Positions 1-10,800 of a stretch of DNA of 64,000 nt are shown in pieces (position 1 is the first letter of the stretch; each line of letters begins with the position of its first letter). The stretch lies in NCBI RefSeq assembly GCF_021462225.1, contig NC_061800.1:10573002-10637001 (forward strand), written 5' to 3'. The stretch is from Girardinichthys multiradiatus. Taxonomy: Eukaryota; Chordata; Actinopteri; Cyprinodontiformes; Goodeidae. The notes below the pieces were generated by a model that searched no databases, was not told the DNA's origin, and saw only the letters and a list, made by a program, of their open reading frames with translations. Made by a program: the position numbers and the translations under genes.

Positions 1-915
1 ACAGTGGATCTAAAGAAGCCTCTGACTGAAAACTCATGAGGAAGATGCTCAGGGTTCTCCAAGATGTTCATAATTTCATGAAGAATCCATCTTTGCACAA
101 TGATCTCCAGAGGTTCCAGAGGAGTCCCCAGAACAGAGCCAGCCTTCTTTATCAGCTTGTTGAGCTTTTTTAAGTCTCTGGCACTGATGCTGCTTCCCCA
201 GCAGATGATGGCAGAAGAGATCACACTTTCCACAACAGACTTATAGAATATATGCAGCGTCTTGCTGCAAACACCAAAGGACCTAAGCTTCCTCAAGAAG
301 TCTGCTCTGTCCCTTCTTGTAGATGGCTTCACAGTTGCATCTCCACTCCAGTCTGTTGTCCAGGTGAACACCGAGGTATTTATACTCCTCCATCACCTCC
401 ACCTCTTCTCCCATGATGGAAATGGTGTTTGACTTATTCTTGTTTCTCTTAAAATCTACAATCATCTCCTTTGTTTTAGTCACATTCAAGACGAGATGAT
501 TGTTTCCACACCATGCCACAAAGCGGTCCACCACCTTTCTGTACTCGGCTTCTTGTCCATCTCTGATCCACCAACGACTGCAGAATCATCCGAGTATTTC
601 TGCAGATGACAGGAGTCTGTCTTGTACTGGAAGTCTGAGGTGTACAGAGTGAAAAGGAATGGTGAGAGTACAGTCCCCTGTGGTGCTCCTGTGCTGCTGA
701 CTACCTGGTTAGACTCATAACCCTTCAGTCTCACAAACTGTGGTCTGTTTGTCAGGTAGTCTTTGATCCCAGGAGATTGTGCTGCTGGCTTTGTCCAGAT
801 GACAGTGGGTTTGTTGAAGCAGGTGTATAATGGCAATTTTAACTCCAACTCCACAGCGATAAGCAAACTGAAGAGGGTCCTGATAGTATATTGTTGGGCC
901 AACAGAACTCATTTT
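1..915 (-). mobile_element. LINE reverse transcriptase fragment, 5'-truncated (L2/CR1/Rex1-like)
   Basis: The minus strand encodes the C-terminal half of a non-LTR retrotransposon reverse transcriptase. Seen are FAYRCGVGV, then STGAPQGTVLSPFLF (motif B), YSDD (the motif C catalytic box, intact here) and MVDRFVAWCGNN. The coding parts lie in two frames (902-486 and 534-283), so it is broken. Compared with the copy at 58190-59325 it lacks about 110 bp around position 775, which removes the block preceding the motif B region. It is also cut by the left edge of the window. The clade name is from general resemblance to fish L2/Rex1-type elements and is not certain. Confidence 0.85.
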
Positions 916-961
916 AAGCAGTTATTAAACACACTTCTCCTTGAGGCCACATTTCTGTATT

Positions 962-1155
962 AAAATGCTTCTTTATTGGTCTGATGTAATATTCTAATCT
1001 TAAATCTTGGGTTTTCATTAGCTGTAAGTGGATAATCAACATAATGAACAGGAATAAAGGCTTGAAAACACCATTCTGCGTGTAATTAATATATGTAATT
1101 TGGCTAACTTTACTTACTTAAATAAATGAACTTTTCAATAAAATTATTTTTATTC
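962..1155 (+). mobile_element. Solo 3' end of a Tc1-like transposon
   Basis: This stretch closely follows the 3' non-coding and terminal-repeat region of the Tc1 remnant at 9870-10800: shared blocks are 'ttattggtctgatgtaatat', 'gggttttcatta' and 'aataaaggcttgaaa'. No transposase precedes it. It starts within 50 bases of the LINE end, so one insertion probably cut the other. The family link is by eye. Confidence 0.6.
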
Positions 1156-1189
1156 CACATGATTGTGCATTAATGGAGAAAACAATAAA

Positions 1190-2040
1190 TATGGAGGAAC
1201 ATTGAGGAGGGGCCAATCTACCAACATTAGTCCAAATCGATACAAACAGGAGGTCACAAAGGTCATGAACAATAAGACAGAGATTTGGCAAAAGTGGCTT
1301 CTATGGGAGAGTTCTAAAACCAAAACCACTTCTGACCAAAAAGTCCCAATTTAGTTCTAGTAGATCTATTGGAAGACGTTCTTCCCATTGCACTTGTTGT
1401 AAAACTAAGACATTTCAGAGAAGAACATCATACCAACAGTGTTTGATGTTTAGTGATCTGGGCCTGCTATGCTGCTTCAGGATCTGAAGGACTTGCTGTA
1501 ACTGGAGAAGAATCCCGAAGGAGAATATCCAGGCAACAGTTTGTAGATTTAGCTTCAGTGCACTTGGGTTATGGTTCAGGACCACCATGAAAGCACACTA
1601 GAAAGTCTACTTCTCAATGGCTAAATCTAGACAAAAAAAAGAAAAACAAATTGAAGGTTTTGGAGTGGCCTTGTCCTGCTTGAAAACACTTCAATGTGGC
1701 TACACGTAAAAAGTTCTGCCTGGGACAGCGGGCCAGAATTCCTCCACAGTGATGTAAAAGACTCAATGGCAGTTCTCACAAATGCTTGTCAGTTTTTGCT
1801 GCCAAGGGTGGCACAGCCAGTAATTAGGTTTAGGGGAACTAAAACGTCCACACAGGGCCAGGTTGGTTTAAATGGCTTTGGCCCTTAATACATTAAAATC
1901 CTCATTTGTAAACTGTATTTTGTATTCAGTCAGGTTGTCTTTGTCTATATTAAAATGTATATATCATCAATTGAAACATTTAAGTGTGACAGAATTACAA
2001 ACAGGAGAAATCTGAGGGCGAATACTTTTCACAGAACTCT
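1190..2040 (+). pseudogene. Decayed Tc1-like transposase (3' part) with 3' terminal region
   Basis: Translation in shifting frames recalls the C-terminal half of Tc1 transposases: blocks around 1455 ('gatctgggcctgctatgctg'), 1655 ('gaaggttttggagtggcc', the WP motif before the catalytic Glu) and 1725-1830 ('gccagaattcctccacagtg', 'gctgccaagggtggcaca'). The end 'cgaatacttttcacagaact' resembles the terminus of a common fish Tc1 family. The stretch holding the DDE Glu is deleted or unrecognisable. The family may be the same as the host element of the nest at 18186-20600. Dead copy. Confidence 0.65.
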
Positions 2041-2127
2041 ACCTTTTGGAGATATGGAGGTACAAGGCATTCAGAGAAGTGAAAAAAGGGAAATGTTTTA
2101 ATAAACATTGAAAATAAATAATCAGTC

Positions 2128-2485
2128 AGTCAGTCATTTTCTACCGCTTCTTCCATAGTGGGTCACAGGGGAGCTGGTGCCTATCTCCAGCAGTCTATGG
2201 GCGAGAGGCAGGGTACACCCTGGACAGGTTGCCAGTCCATTGCAGGGCAACACACAAACAACCATGCACACACTCATTCATACACCTAAGGGCAATTTAG
2301 AGAGACCAATTAACCTAACAGGCATGTCTTTGGACTGTGGGAGGAAGCCGGAGTACCCGGTGAGAACCCACACTTGCACAGGGAGAACATGCAAACTCCA
2401 TGCAGAAAGACCCCAGGCTGGGAATTGAACCCAGGACCTTCTTGCTGCAAGGCAACAGTGCTACCAACTGCGCCACCATGCAGCC
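2128..2485. repeat. Common fish dispersed repeat, near full-length copy
   Basis: A ~360-bp unit beginning 'ttctaccgcttcttcc' and ending 'ctgcgccaccatgcagcc'. Characteristic blocks are 'gggtacaccctggacaggtt', 'ggactgtgggaggaagccgg' and 'gggagaacatgcaaactcca'. Recognisable copies recur at 8115-8385, 16440-16756 and (reversed) 36010-36125, with a scrap at 41220-41280. I know this unit as very abundant in fish genomes but do not assign it a superfamily. It has no coding capacity. Confidence 0.8.
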
Positions 2486-2865
2486 AAAAATAAATAATAA
2501 GTAATCAATTGAAAATATTACAGAGGTGTTTAGAAGAGAGCAAGAGAATAGATTTTTGTTAACAAACTTGCCAGTTACAAGAAGTCTACAGCTGTTACCC
2601 AGACAAAAGAAAAACAGAGTTATAGCATGTTATAAAGTGAAAACATTATTGTTCTAACAATATATTTTAAATATATTTTCATATTTGCACATATGTTATT
2701 ACAATTTGTATATTTGTTTCATTATAACAAAAGAGAGAGTTTGCTGTTATTCAGCAGCTTGGATGGTGTTGTGATAAGCATGCATACACAAAGAAGAAGC
2801 TTAAAACACGAGACTGTACAGGAGGAGGAATGACTTGATTAACAGTACCTCACCACTGCAGGTCG
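2486..2865. other. Unassigned AT-rich spacer
   Basis: AT-rich sequence with no recognised gene or repeat; it ends where Tc1-like coding begins. Confidence 0.5.
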
Positions 2866-3600
2866 TCAAACAGAATCATCTAGGGAGGAAGTGACCATTG
2901 AGCGTAGAGTCTCACAGAGTGTCATTAGCAGGTTGCAACAGAGATACAGAGACAATGGAAGAGTTGCAGAAAGACATAGAAGTGGATGCCCTTTGGCTAC
3001 ATCCCACATTGATTACCGCTTCACTGTAAACAGGGCCCTGTGGAACCAGATGATGAATGCCACTCAACTCCTGGCACCCAAGGGCGCATTCACACTGCTG
3101 GTCCGGTTCAGGGATCGGTAAAAGTGAGAAAGTAGAGATTTCTTTTTGGACTGGACCATACAAAGTCTTGCAGTTGCAACAGATATTTTCGGGAGCAGGA
3201 CTGCACTGATTGAGAAGAAACAAAACACAACGAAGAAAATCCATCTCATTGGGGTTTCTGTTACTACTTTGGGTTTCAAATGTAGCTGTGCGCCAGCTCC
3301 TCTTCACTACTCCACGTAGCCACACGACATTTTCCAACTCCTTTGTCTTCGGATTTGTGCTCTTACTTTGCATCAGCCACTGTTGTCACCAGATGAGTCT
3401 TTGGTGGTGTTACGGTGTGGGCAGGTGTGTCTAATCAGTACAGAACTGCCCTACACTTTGTGAATGGTACAGAGACAAGCCCATACTACTTAAATAACAG
3501 CATTAATTCAGTCATTGTGCCCCTGCATGAACAATACAGGTCTCATTTCATCTTCATGGACGACAATGCTCCAGCTCATTAAAGTCGTACAACCTTTGGG
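2866..3600 (+). pseudogene. Tc1-like transposase remnant split by a ~310-bp insert
   Basis: At 2891-3005 the plus strand encodes a Tc1 N-terminal helix-turn-helix piece (VSQSVISRLQQRYRDNGRV). From about 3395 the Tc1 reading resumes with the equivalent of VWAG..YRTALHFVNGT and MDDNAPAH, the second catalytic Asp block. Between roughly 3085 and 3395 the sequence has no Tc1 character and starts 'gcattcacactgctggtccg'. The simplest reading is a later insertion, though a complex rearrangement is possible. Stops and frame changes show a dead copy. Confidence 0.65.
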
Positions 3601-5296
3601 ATATTCTGCATCCTTGTTAGACTCTCTTCCCCCTATAAACAACAACTTAACACTTGAGTCAGGGGAATGAGATCTGCAGATCAGTTGCTAATAGACGTTG
3701 GTTGATCCAGAGTTAAAAACATAGCTGACAGTCTTTTTAAAGCTGGCCCTGAAACTGCGTGTGCTTCCCTTGTCCAACTAGAGTTGCTCACACCTGTCAC
3801 CATTTTAAGTAAGTAAATAAATCAATAAAATGTTTGTTTTAACTTCCGGAACTAGTTTAGAGGACAACCCCACTTTTATTGTAAAAGTGTAATTTCTTGA
3901 TCTTGCTTTTAATTTTAGTTTATTTCATACATTTTGGTAATTTTATCGCAAATTTACTACTTAGTGATTTTTGTTTTTAATTTGTACAGCTCCTTCGTCA
4001 GCTGATGGTGATTTGAATGAGCTACAAACTCAACTTAATGTGAAGAAACAGGAAAACAAAGTCAAAATCTGAAGACAATCATAATCATGGCAATGACACA
4101 ATAAAATTGGTAAAAGATGTAAGTAAAAAAAAAAATTTTTATCTAAACTTACTACAATAAAATGCAATTCAAATAATATTTAAAGAATATTGATCATCTT
4201 TAGCAATCTTTCACAAAATGCATCTAAGGGAATTTTTGAAAGCACCATAATATATTAACCTGTGCAGCACTGGTGTTTATTCAGGCTTTGATCACTAGCT
4301 GCATGCAAAATGTGCTGAAAAATAAATATTACAATGTGTCAGATGTTGCTGACCGAGGTTTATTTACTGTGCAAAACCCAATCAGGGATAAATGTAGGCT
4401 TTTATTTCAAACAGCAGGAACTGCATGACGCAGCAGAAACTCTGAGTTTAACAGGTTCCAGATAAAACCCTAACACTGCAGAAACCAGGTCAGTAGAAGA
4501 AATCCTATTAGAACAGCACTATTAGAACACTAACTGTTTATACAAAATAAAATGTCAGAAACCACTTTAATACGTGTATATGAAAACAGTTACATGTTTT
4601 GAAAGACAAACCTGATTTTTCTGATTGGGATTAAGTCTCTTAGGCAGTAATATAAAAAAATAATGAGGCTAATCTACAGTCTTTATTTCAGATCAAACTG
4701 AGAAGATATCAGCAATGCAGAAACAACCCCCCCCCCCCCCACCCCACACACACTTCTCGTCCTCTGTTATGTTGTTCTACACTGACTGTCACTCAGTACT
4801 ATTTAGATGGATGACAGTCGGTCTGCATGATACAGTGAGTAGACACTAATCCTTCAGTTAAATCGCCTGAGCTTCATCTGTCCTGCTGAGGATTACCCTG
4901 GGTAACACAGAGGGGTCAACCCCCAATGTTCACACCAAACGTACAGTAGGGTCCCGTGGCTAAGGGGAGAGGTCCCTGTACAGAGGGGGCCAGGTTTGCA
5001 TACTGTTCCAACATGTTCTGATTAGGAGTTATAGTTATGTTTGATTTATTTTATATATCGAGGCCGTTCTACTGTCATTTTATTCTGTATTTGGTATCAA
5101 TGTTTCACCTGTGAAAAAAAATCTCTTAAAATCTATTAAAACACATTATCTACAGGGTGGTTTGATTTCCAACTACTGTTATTACAATTTGGGCAATATC
5201 TGGTTAAATGCCACATTTCCCAACTAAAGCTGAGGTGAAACTTGCAGAATGAATGTGGGAAGAAAAATGTAGACTGAGAATGTAATAATATAAATA
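3601..5296. other. Intergenic spacer, nothing recognised
   Basis: AT-rich non-coding sequence. Only a C homopolymer (4727-4740) stands out. No ORF here resembles a known protein. Confidence 0.5.
4727..4740. repeat. C14 homopolymer followed by CA-rich tract
   Basis: Fourteen consecutive C, then 'accccacacacac'. A short low-complexity tract likely to vary in length. Confidence 0.9.
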
Positions 5297-5735
5297 CACT
5301 GGCCACTTTATAATTACCCTTCCGTTTCCATGGTGAGGATGATTTGCTGGATTTCAAACTGAGCATCAGATTGGGGAAGAAAAAAGACTGAAGTGACTTT
5401 AAACATATCATAACAGTTGGTCTCAGATTGGCTGTCTGGGCCGGCTTTTCTATGCACAACCATCTCTCAGGTTTACAGAAAATGGTCTCAAAAGGAAAAA
5501 ATTTGCAGTGAGTATCATTTATGGAGACAAAAAGGCTTTCTTGACAGAGGTCAAATGAAAATTGGCAAATTGGTTTCAGATGTTGGAAAGGTAACCATCT
5601 CTGAACACCCAACACACTGATGTAAACTGAGCCTTTAAAAGAGCCTATATGGGCTCACCAAAGTTGGACAACAACAGATTGGAAGAAAGTTGCCTGGTCT
5701 GATGAGTATTTGCCCTATCCCGCTGGTGTTAAAAT
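5297..5735 (+). pseudogene. Tc1-like transposon remnant (5' terminus to mid transposase)
   Basis: It opens with 'tacactggccactttataat', matching the end of a widespread fish Tc1 family ('cactggccactttatta'). It continues with blocks seen in that family's transposase N-terminus ('gcatcagattggggaagaaa', 'cacaaccatctctcaggttt', 'catctctgaacacccaacac'). It then reaches 'agttgcctggtctgatgagt', coding for the VAWSDE block with the first catalytic Asp. The rest of the gene is missing and the frame is broken. A shadow ORF on the other strand is not a gene. Confidence 0.7.
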
Positions 5736-8110
5736 GGGCCTGTATCTTTTTCCTAAGAACTATTGCAGACAGACTGGAAGAAAATCTTGGTTACAGTGTT
5801 ACTGTATGCAGTTGAAGCCCGTGACCTCAAGGTGTCAGTGTAACCATTCTTTTAGTCAAGCTATGGCAGTGGTCTTATTTCTGACCTTTGCATGCTGTCT
5901 TGAGTTTAAGGAGAATCATTTTTAGTTTAAACATCCCTTAGCATATCTTCACTCTGATTACAGCAAACACATTCAAATACATCAGCAAACCACACACATT
6001 TCTTTTGCCATTTGCGCCTGATTCACATGAGCTCAGTATTTAAGTAAATTTTAGCGTGCTGAGTCAGCTGTCCAGGGCATAATCTTCTTTTGTTTTACAA
6101 ATAATTTCAATATACAATGCCTCTGCAGTAGTGCATGATGTGATGGATTCCTGCCCTCTGCAACGCTGACCAGCAAGAGGCTGCTAGGCAACTGCTGAGC
6201 TGCATTATGTGTTGTTTTGTTATTACAGGTGCTGGACTGCAGCCTCATGACATGACCTGACCACTGAATCCGACCATTAGCACCTTCTGATTGTAGCGAG
6301 AACGAAGACAAGAAGCTGCAGGTATAAATAAAACATTTATAACACAATGTCTCAACAGATTTGAAACACAATCTAATTTTATAACATTTACTGGGATAAT
6401 AATGTCATTTCTGTATTGATTCTTTACACTTTCAGATAGGGCCAGGTTGGTTTAGAGAAGTGCTTTCTCTTAATTAATGAAATCAGTATCTGAAAATGGC
6501 TTTTGGTGTTTTGAGCAAAAACTTATTTTTTTTTTTGGCCCTTTTGGTTTTTATTAAACTGTAATTTGACATGAAAGAGATGAAAACATGCATTCTTTTA
6601 TTAAGACTGGGAATGGATTTTAGGAAAGCCTCATGGTACAACTGCTCAACTAGCTTAGCCAGTGCCTCTGTGATTTAAAACATTTAAGTGAGTCAAAAAA
6701 GCAAAAACAGAACAAATCTGTAATGGTGAAAAACTATTTTTACATCTTTGTACTTTTGAAAAAATATCTACAGAACAGATGCCACAGGAATGATTTTCCT
6801 TTCTCTGCATTAGCAACTTTGGGCAACTAAAATACAATATAGCCAAAACATGTGTAGATAAATGGAGTATGGTTAATGTGACCAAGAATTGTTTATCATC
6901 TTGCATTTTTGTCCCATTTATGGTAGTCTGATATGCTTCTCATTTTATTTTGTTTACTGTAGGCACTTAGATGACTTTTAATGATCATTAATTGGACATT
7001 TGATGGCATCACTGGCAGTAACAAAAACCTTTCACCTACTCTAACCTATATGGAGTCTCATATAAGAGATTTTCCATTTAATGGATGCCAGGTGTATGAC
7101 ATCAGGCGTAAGTGACGAGACATGACAGTGGCGGTATGAAGGAACGTCAATGCAGTTCTCTAGACAAAGCTAAGACAAAGAGCACTGGCTAATTACTGCA
7201 GCCAGTCAACAGGCGTCCTTAAAGACGGAGGCGTTCTCCCTCTCCCTTCTCACACTGCTGCTGCTCACGTTATTTATAGAACAGCAAGCAACACGCATAT
7301 ACTCCCACATCAGCAGCTCCAACAATTAGATGTGTTTAGCCTGGAGACACTTGGCTGCCGAGCTGATTTTCATTCTGGCTTTCGAAAAAAAGATGATGTG
7401 AGAACCATGCAGAACAGCATCTGAAATGTGACAACGGGAAAGAATATAAATAACAGGCATCCCTAAGGGCAAGTTCAGGTTGTGTAGTCAGCCTCTGTCT
7501 GCTGGGGCAATGTGCACACATCGGAGAAACATTTAGCTCTGAGGTTCCTGCATGATATGGGGTCCCACAGTTTGAGGAAGATGTGACACATTTCAAACCA
7601 GTGGATAAGTGCAGCTCAACCAAAGACATAAGCTGTTTTTCAATGTAATCTGCTGGGGGACCTGTTAAATTACTTTTACACATTACACATTAGTAAAAAT
7701 ACAAAGAAATCCATCCATCCCGAAATACTTTATGGGCAGTATGGCTCACCACCCAGGGTGCTATTGTGATAGTGAGCAGCACTGTTGCTTATGGTCATGC
7801 CCAGTCAACAGGGAGTGGACGTCCCCTGTGTTGTGAACAGAGTAAGCACAATATGCCTGTGCATGCTGGCAAATCACATTAATATTTATATCTGGTTAAA
7901 GATTCATATTAGGTGCTTTTCTAAACCGTCTAATGAGGGCTATTTCACTGTTTTCTGTAATCACGACTGAATTTGTTCAGCTCGAGTTTTTTATCTAAAA
8001 TATCTAGATTGGTCACAGTAAACTAGTATTCTTTAAAAAAAATGTTTTAAACGTATAAAATCTTTATTTCATTTTTAAAACATGTGCTTAGCGTGGCATT
8101 CATGCACTGG
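5736..8110. other. Intergenic spacer, nothing recognised
   Basis: No exon-like segment with flanking splice signals and no clear repeat family was seen on either strand. The short open frames here (for example 6051-6371 and 7336-7683, minus) have no recognisable motif. Confidence 0.45.
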
Positions 8111-8114
8111 CATT

Positions 8115-8385
8115 CATCTGTTGTGTATGACCACGCAAGGCAATAGTGATGCTATCTCCAGGGTTCAGTGGGCAAGAGGCTAGATCACATGAGGCTAAAT
8201 CACATTCATAGCTAAATGTGATTTAATGTGGCCAGTTAACCCAGTATGCATGTTTTTAGACTGTGGGAAGAAGCCAGAACACCTAGAGTGATCTCATTTA
8301 TGCTCAGGGAGAGCGTGCAGACTCCACATAAAAAAGGATCCAGCTGGAATTGAACCCAGAACATTCTTGAGTATAGCAAGTATAG
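8115..8385. repeat. Degenerate copy of the common fish dispersed repeat
   Basis: It shares 'agactgtgggaagaagccag', 'gcagactccacat' and 'ggaattgaacccagaacatt' with the unit at 2128-2485, in the same orientation, with internal deletions and many substitutions. An older copy. Confidence 0.65.
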
Positions 8386-9869
8386 CAAGTATACTTGAGT
8401 GAGCAATTTAAAGCCATGCTCAAGATTTATAGGCTGTTATAATAGAAGCTTAATTTCCACAGTGACATCTGCTGACTAAAAAGTTCCCCTCATGGTGCCG
8501 TTTGGCTGCTTTCTACATGACCTCTCTCCTTTGATCCACTCTTGTTCTCACTCCTTACTCTGAAGAAACATTTTGTAACATCACCTGAGACAGCAGAAAC
8601 GTTTGACTTCTTTTACTGCTTTGTTTCAATCTTCTTGCATCATTTCTGAACAAACAAGTAGTAGTTGTAGTAGTTTTCTTTACTTATGATGCCTTGGTTT
8701 ACAGGTATGATTTTGTTCTTAGTCTTTAGTTGAACATTCTTTCATGTTAATGGAGCATTATTATTGAAGTGATGGTATAGATATCCCACAGCCTGCTTGA
8801 TATCTGTGAAAAAAGTGTGATGGCTTGCTGTGGCAAGCAGCCCTCAAGTCATCCAAATTTCTGACAAATTACAAAATAAATTGTTACAGATTTGCTTTCT
8901 TTCCTCTAATATTCCATCTGTTTCATTTACATATTTTTTAAAAGCCGTTCTGTTTCAGTTCCAAGATACTCATGCTTCCCTGATGCAAATGTAAAAATTT
9001 TAGAGATTTTGGTACTTTTTTTAATTTTTACCAATTTTATCCCTCACTGACCCATTTTTTTCCGCTGCTGTTATCTGAGCTTGGCACATTATATTCTGTT
9101 TATCTTGCACAGAAAAGGAGCTGGAAGTTATTACCATCATCCAGGCCTAAAGGCTGCATTCTCTGTTTGCTGTTACAGTTTGATGTGGCTTTTCAGCCAC
9201 AACAGAAACCGAAAACACAAGACAGGGGAGAGATAAATGGAGGGAGAGGGCCTGGAAGAAAGAGACGGAGAGCAGAGATACTGTGGGACAAGCCAAAGAG
9301 AAATGAGAGAACAACAAGATTAGGGGACAAAATAAGTGTTTTTTTCCCCTATTTCTTGGGGATCCTGTTGCCAAAGTTTGTGTTTAAAACTTGTACTCAT
9401 TAAAAGGCAGCATGGCTACTGCTGGTTCAACATTTAGGTCTCATACTGATATGAAAAAAGCAGAGGAATAAATAACATTTCTTTATCAAGAAAGACAGTA
9501 ATTCATCAACCAAATGGAAGGAAAAATGGAATCTGAAGACAGGATGTGCCAGTCTGATTCATAGAAACTTCATTCTACCACGGTCGTTTTCACACTGATG
9601 AAACAAACTGAAATGTACCAAGAACATTGGTTTAATACATTTGCATACACTGCATCCACTTTGCTTGTGTACATTCTTTCTGGAAGAAATCATGTAAGTT
9701 TTGCAGCTAAAACAAACTTAGAAAACTTTGCTTAATACCAACAATTTTTTAAAATGTAAATAGAAATATTTACATTCTTATGATGATTTTATTCAACTGA
9801 ATTAATTATGTAAATATATTTTGTTCTATTCAGTTTAACATTACCTAAAACTCTATTGAAAAATTTGGG
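8386..9869. other. Intergenic spacer, nothing recognised
   Basis: Non-coding AT-rich sequence. Open frames at 9147-9403 on both strands are low-complexity (purine-rich over pyrimidine-rich) and carry no protein motif I know. Confidence 0.45.
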
Positions 9870-10800
9870 GGAGTTTCATAAAGAGTGGACCGAGGCTTGA
9901 ATCAGACGAATCTTACAAGCGTCTTACATGAGCTAAGGAGAAAAAGAACTGAACTGTTGCTCGGTGGTCCAGAGTCCTTTTCAGATAAAAGTAAAGGTTG
10001 CATCTCATTTGGAAATCAAGGTCCCAGAGTCTGGAGGAAGAGTGGAGAGGCACAGAATCCACGTTGCTTGAAGTCCAGTGCTACGTTTCCACATTCAGTG
10101 ATGGTTTAGGGTGCCAGGTCATCTGCTGGTGTTGGTCCATTGGGTTTTCTGAAGTCCACAGTCAATACAGCCATCTACCAGGAGATGTTAGAACACATTT
10201 TAGAACACTTCCCCCTGCTGACAAGCTTTATGAAGATGCTGATTTGGTTTTCCAGCAAGACTTGGTACCTGCCCACACTGCCAAACGCACCAAAAACTGG
10301 TTCAGTGATCATGATGTTACTGTGCTTGATTGGCCAGCAAACTGGCCTGACCTGAACCTCATTGAGAATCTATGGAGGATTGTCAAGAGGAAGATGAGAG
10401 ACACCAGATCCAACAATGCAGATGACCTGAAGGCCACTATCAAAGCAATCTGAGCTTTCATTACACCTCAGCAGAACCACAGACTGATTGCCTCCGAGCC
10501 ATGCCGCATTGATGCAGTATTCATGAAAAATGAGCCCCAACAAAGTATTGAATGCACATAAATTAACATACTTTTGAAAAACCTGACATTTACATTTAGA
10601 ACATCCTTTTTAAAATTTATCTTATGTCAGTTTCTAATCTTCTGAGACAATGAATTTTGGGTTTTCATTATCTATAAGCCATAAACATAAAAAAACAAGA
10701 AATAAAGGCTTGAAATATTTAACTCTGTGTAATGAATCCATATGAGTTTCCTTATCTGAAATGAGTGACACAAAATCATGAACTTTTTCACAGTATTGTA
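9870..10800 (+). pseudogene. Decayed Tc1-like transposon, C-terminal half of transposase plus 3' end
   Basis: Frames switch within 9885-10550, but the order of Tc1 motifs is clear. SFGNQGPRVWRKSGE comes first, then SAGVGPLGFLKS. Next is the second-Asp block with its Asp intact (FQQDLVPAHTA), then LDWPANWPDLNLIENLW holding the catalytic Glu. The protein is close kin to the intact one at 31288-32292 (shared WPAN.PDLN.IENLW.IVKR) but a different family. The 3' flank has 'gggttttcattatctataag' and 'aataaaggcttgaaatattt', as in the solo end at 962-1155. The 5' half is missing. Confidence 0.8.

Noticed and set aside
3064..3434. Overlapping open frames on both strands (to 153 codons)
   Set aside because: They run across the junctions of a broken Tc1 and its insert; no coherent protein family.
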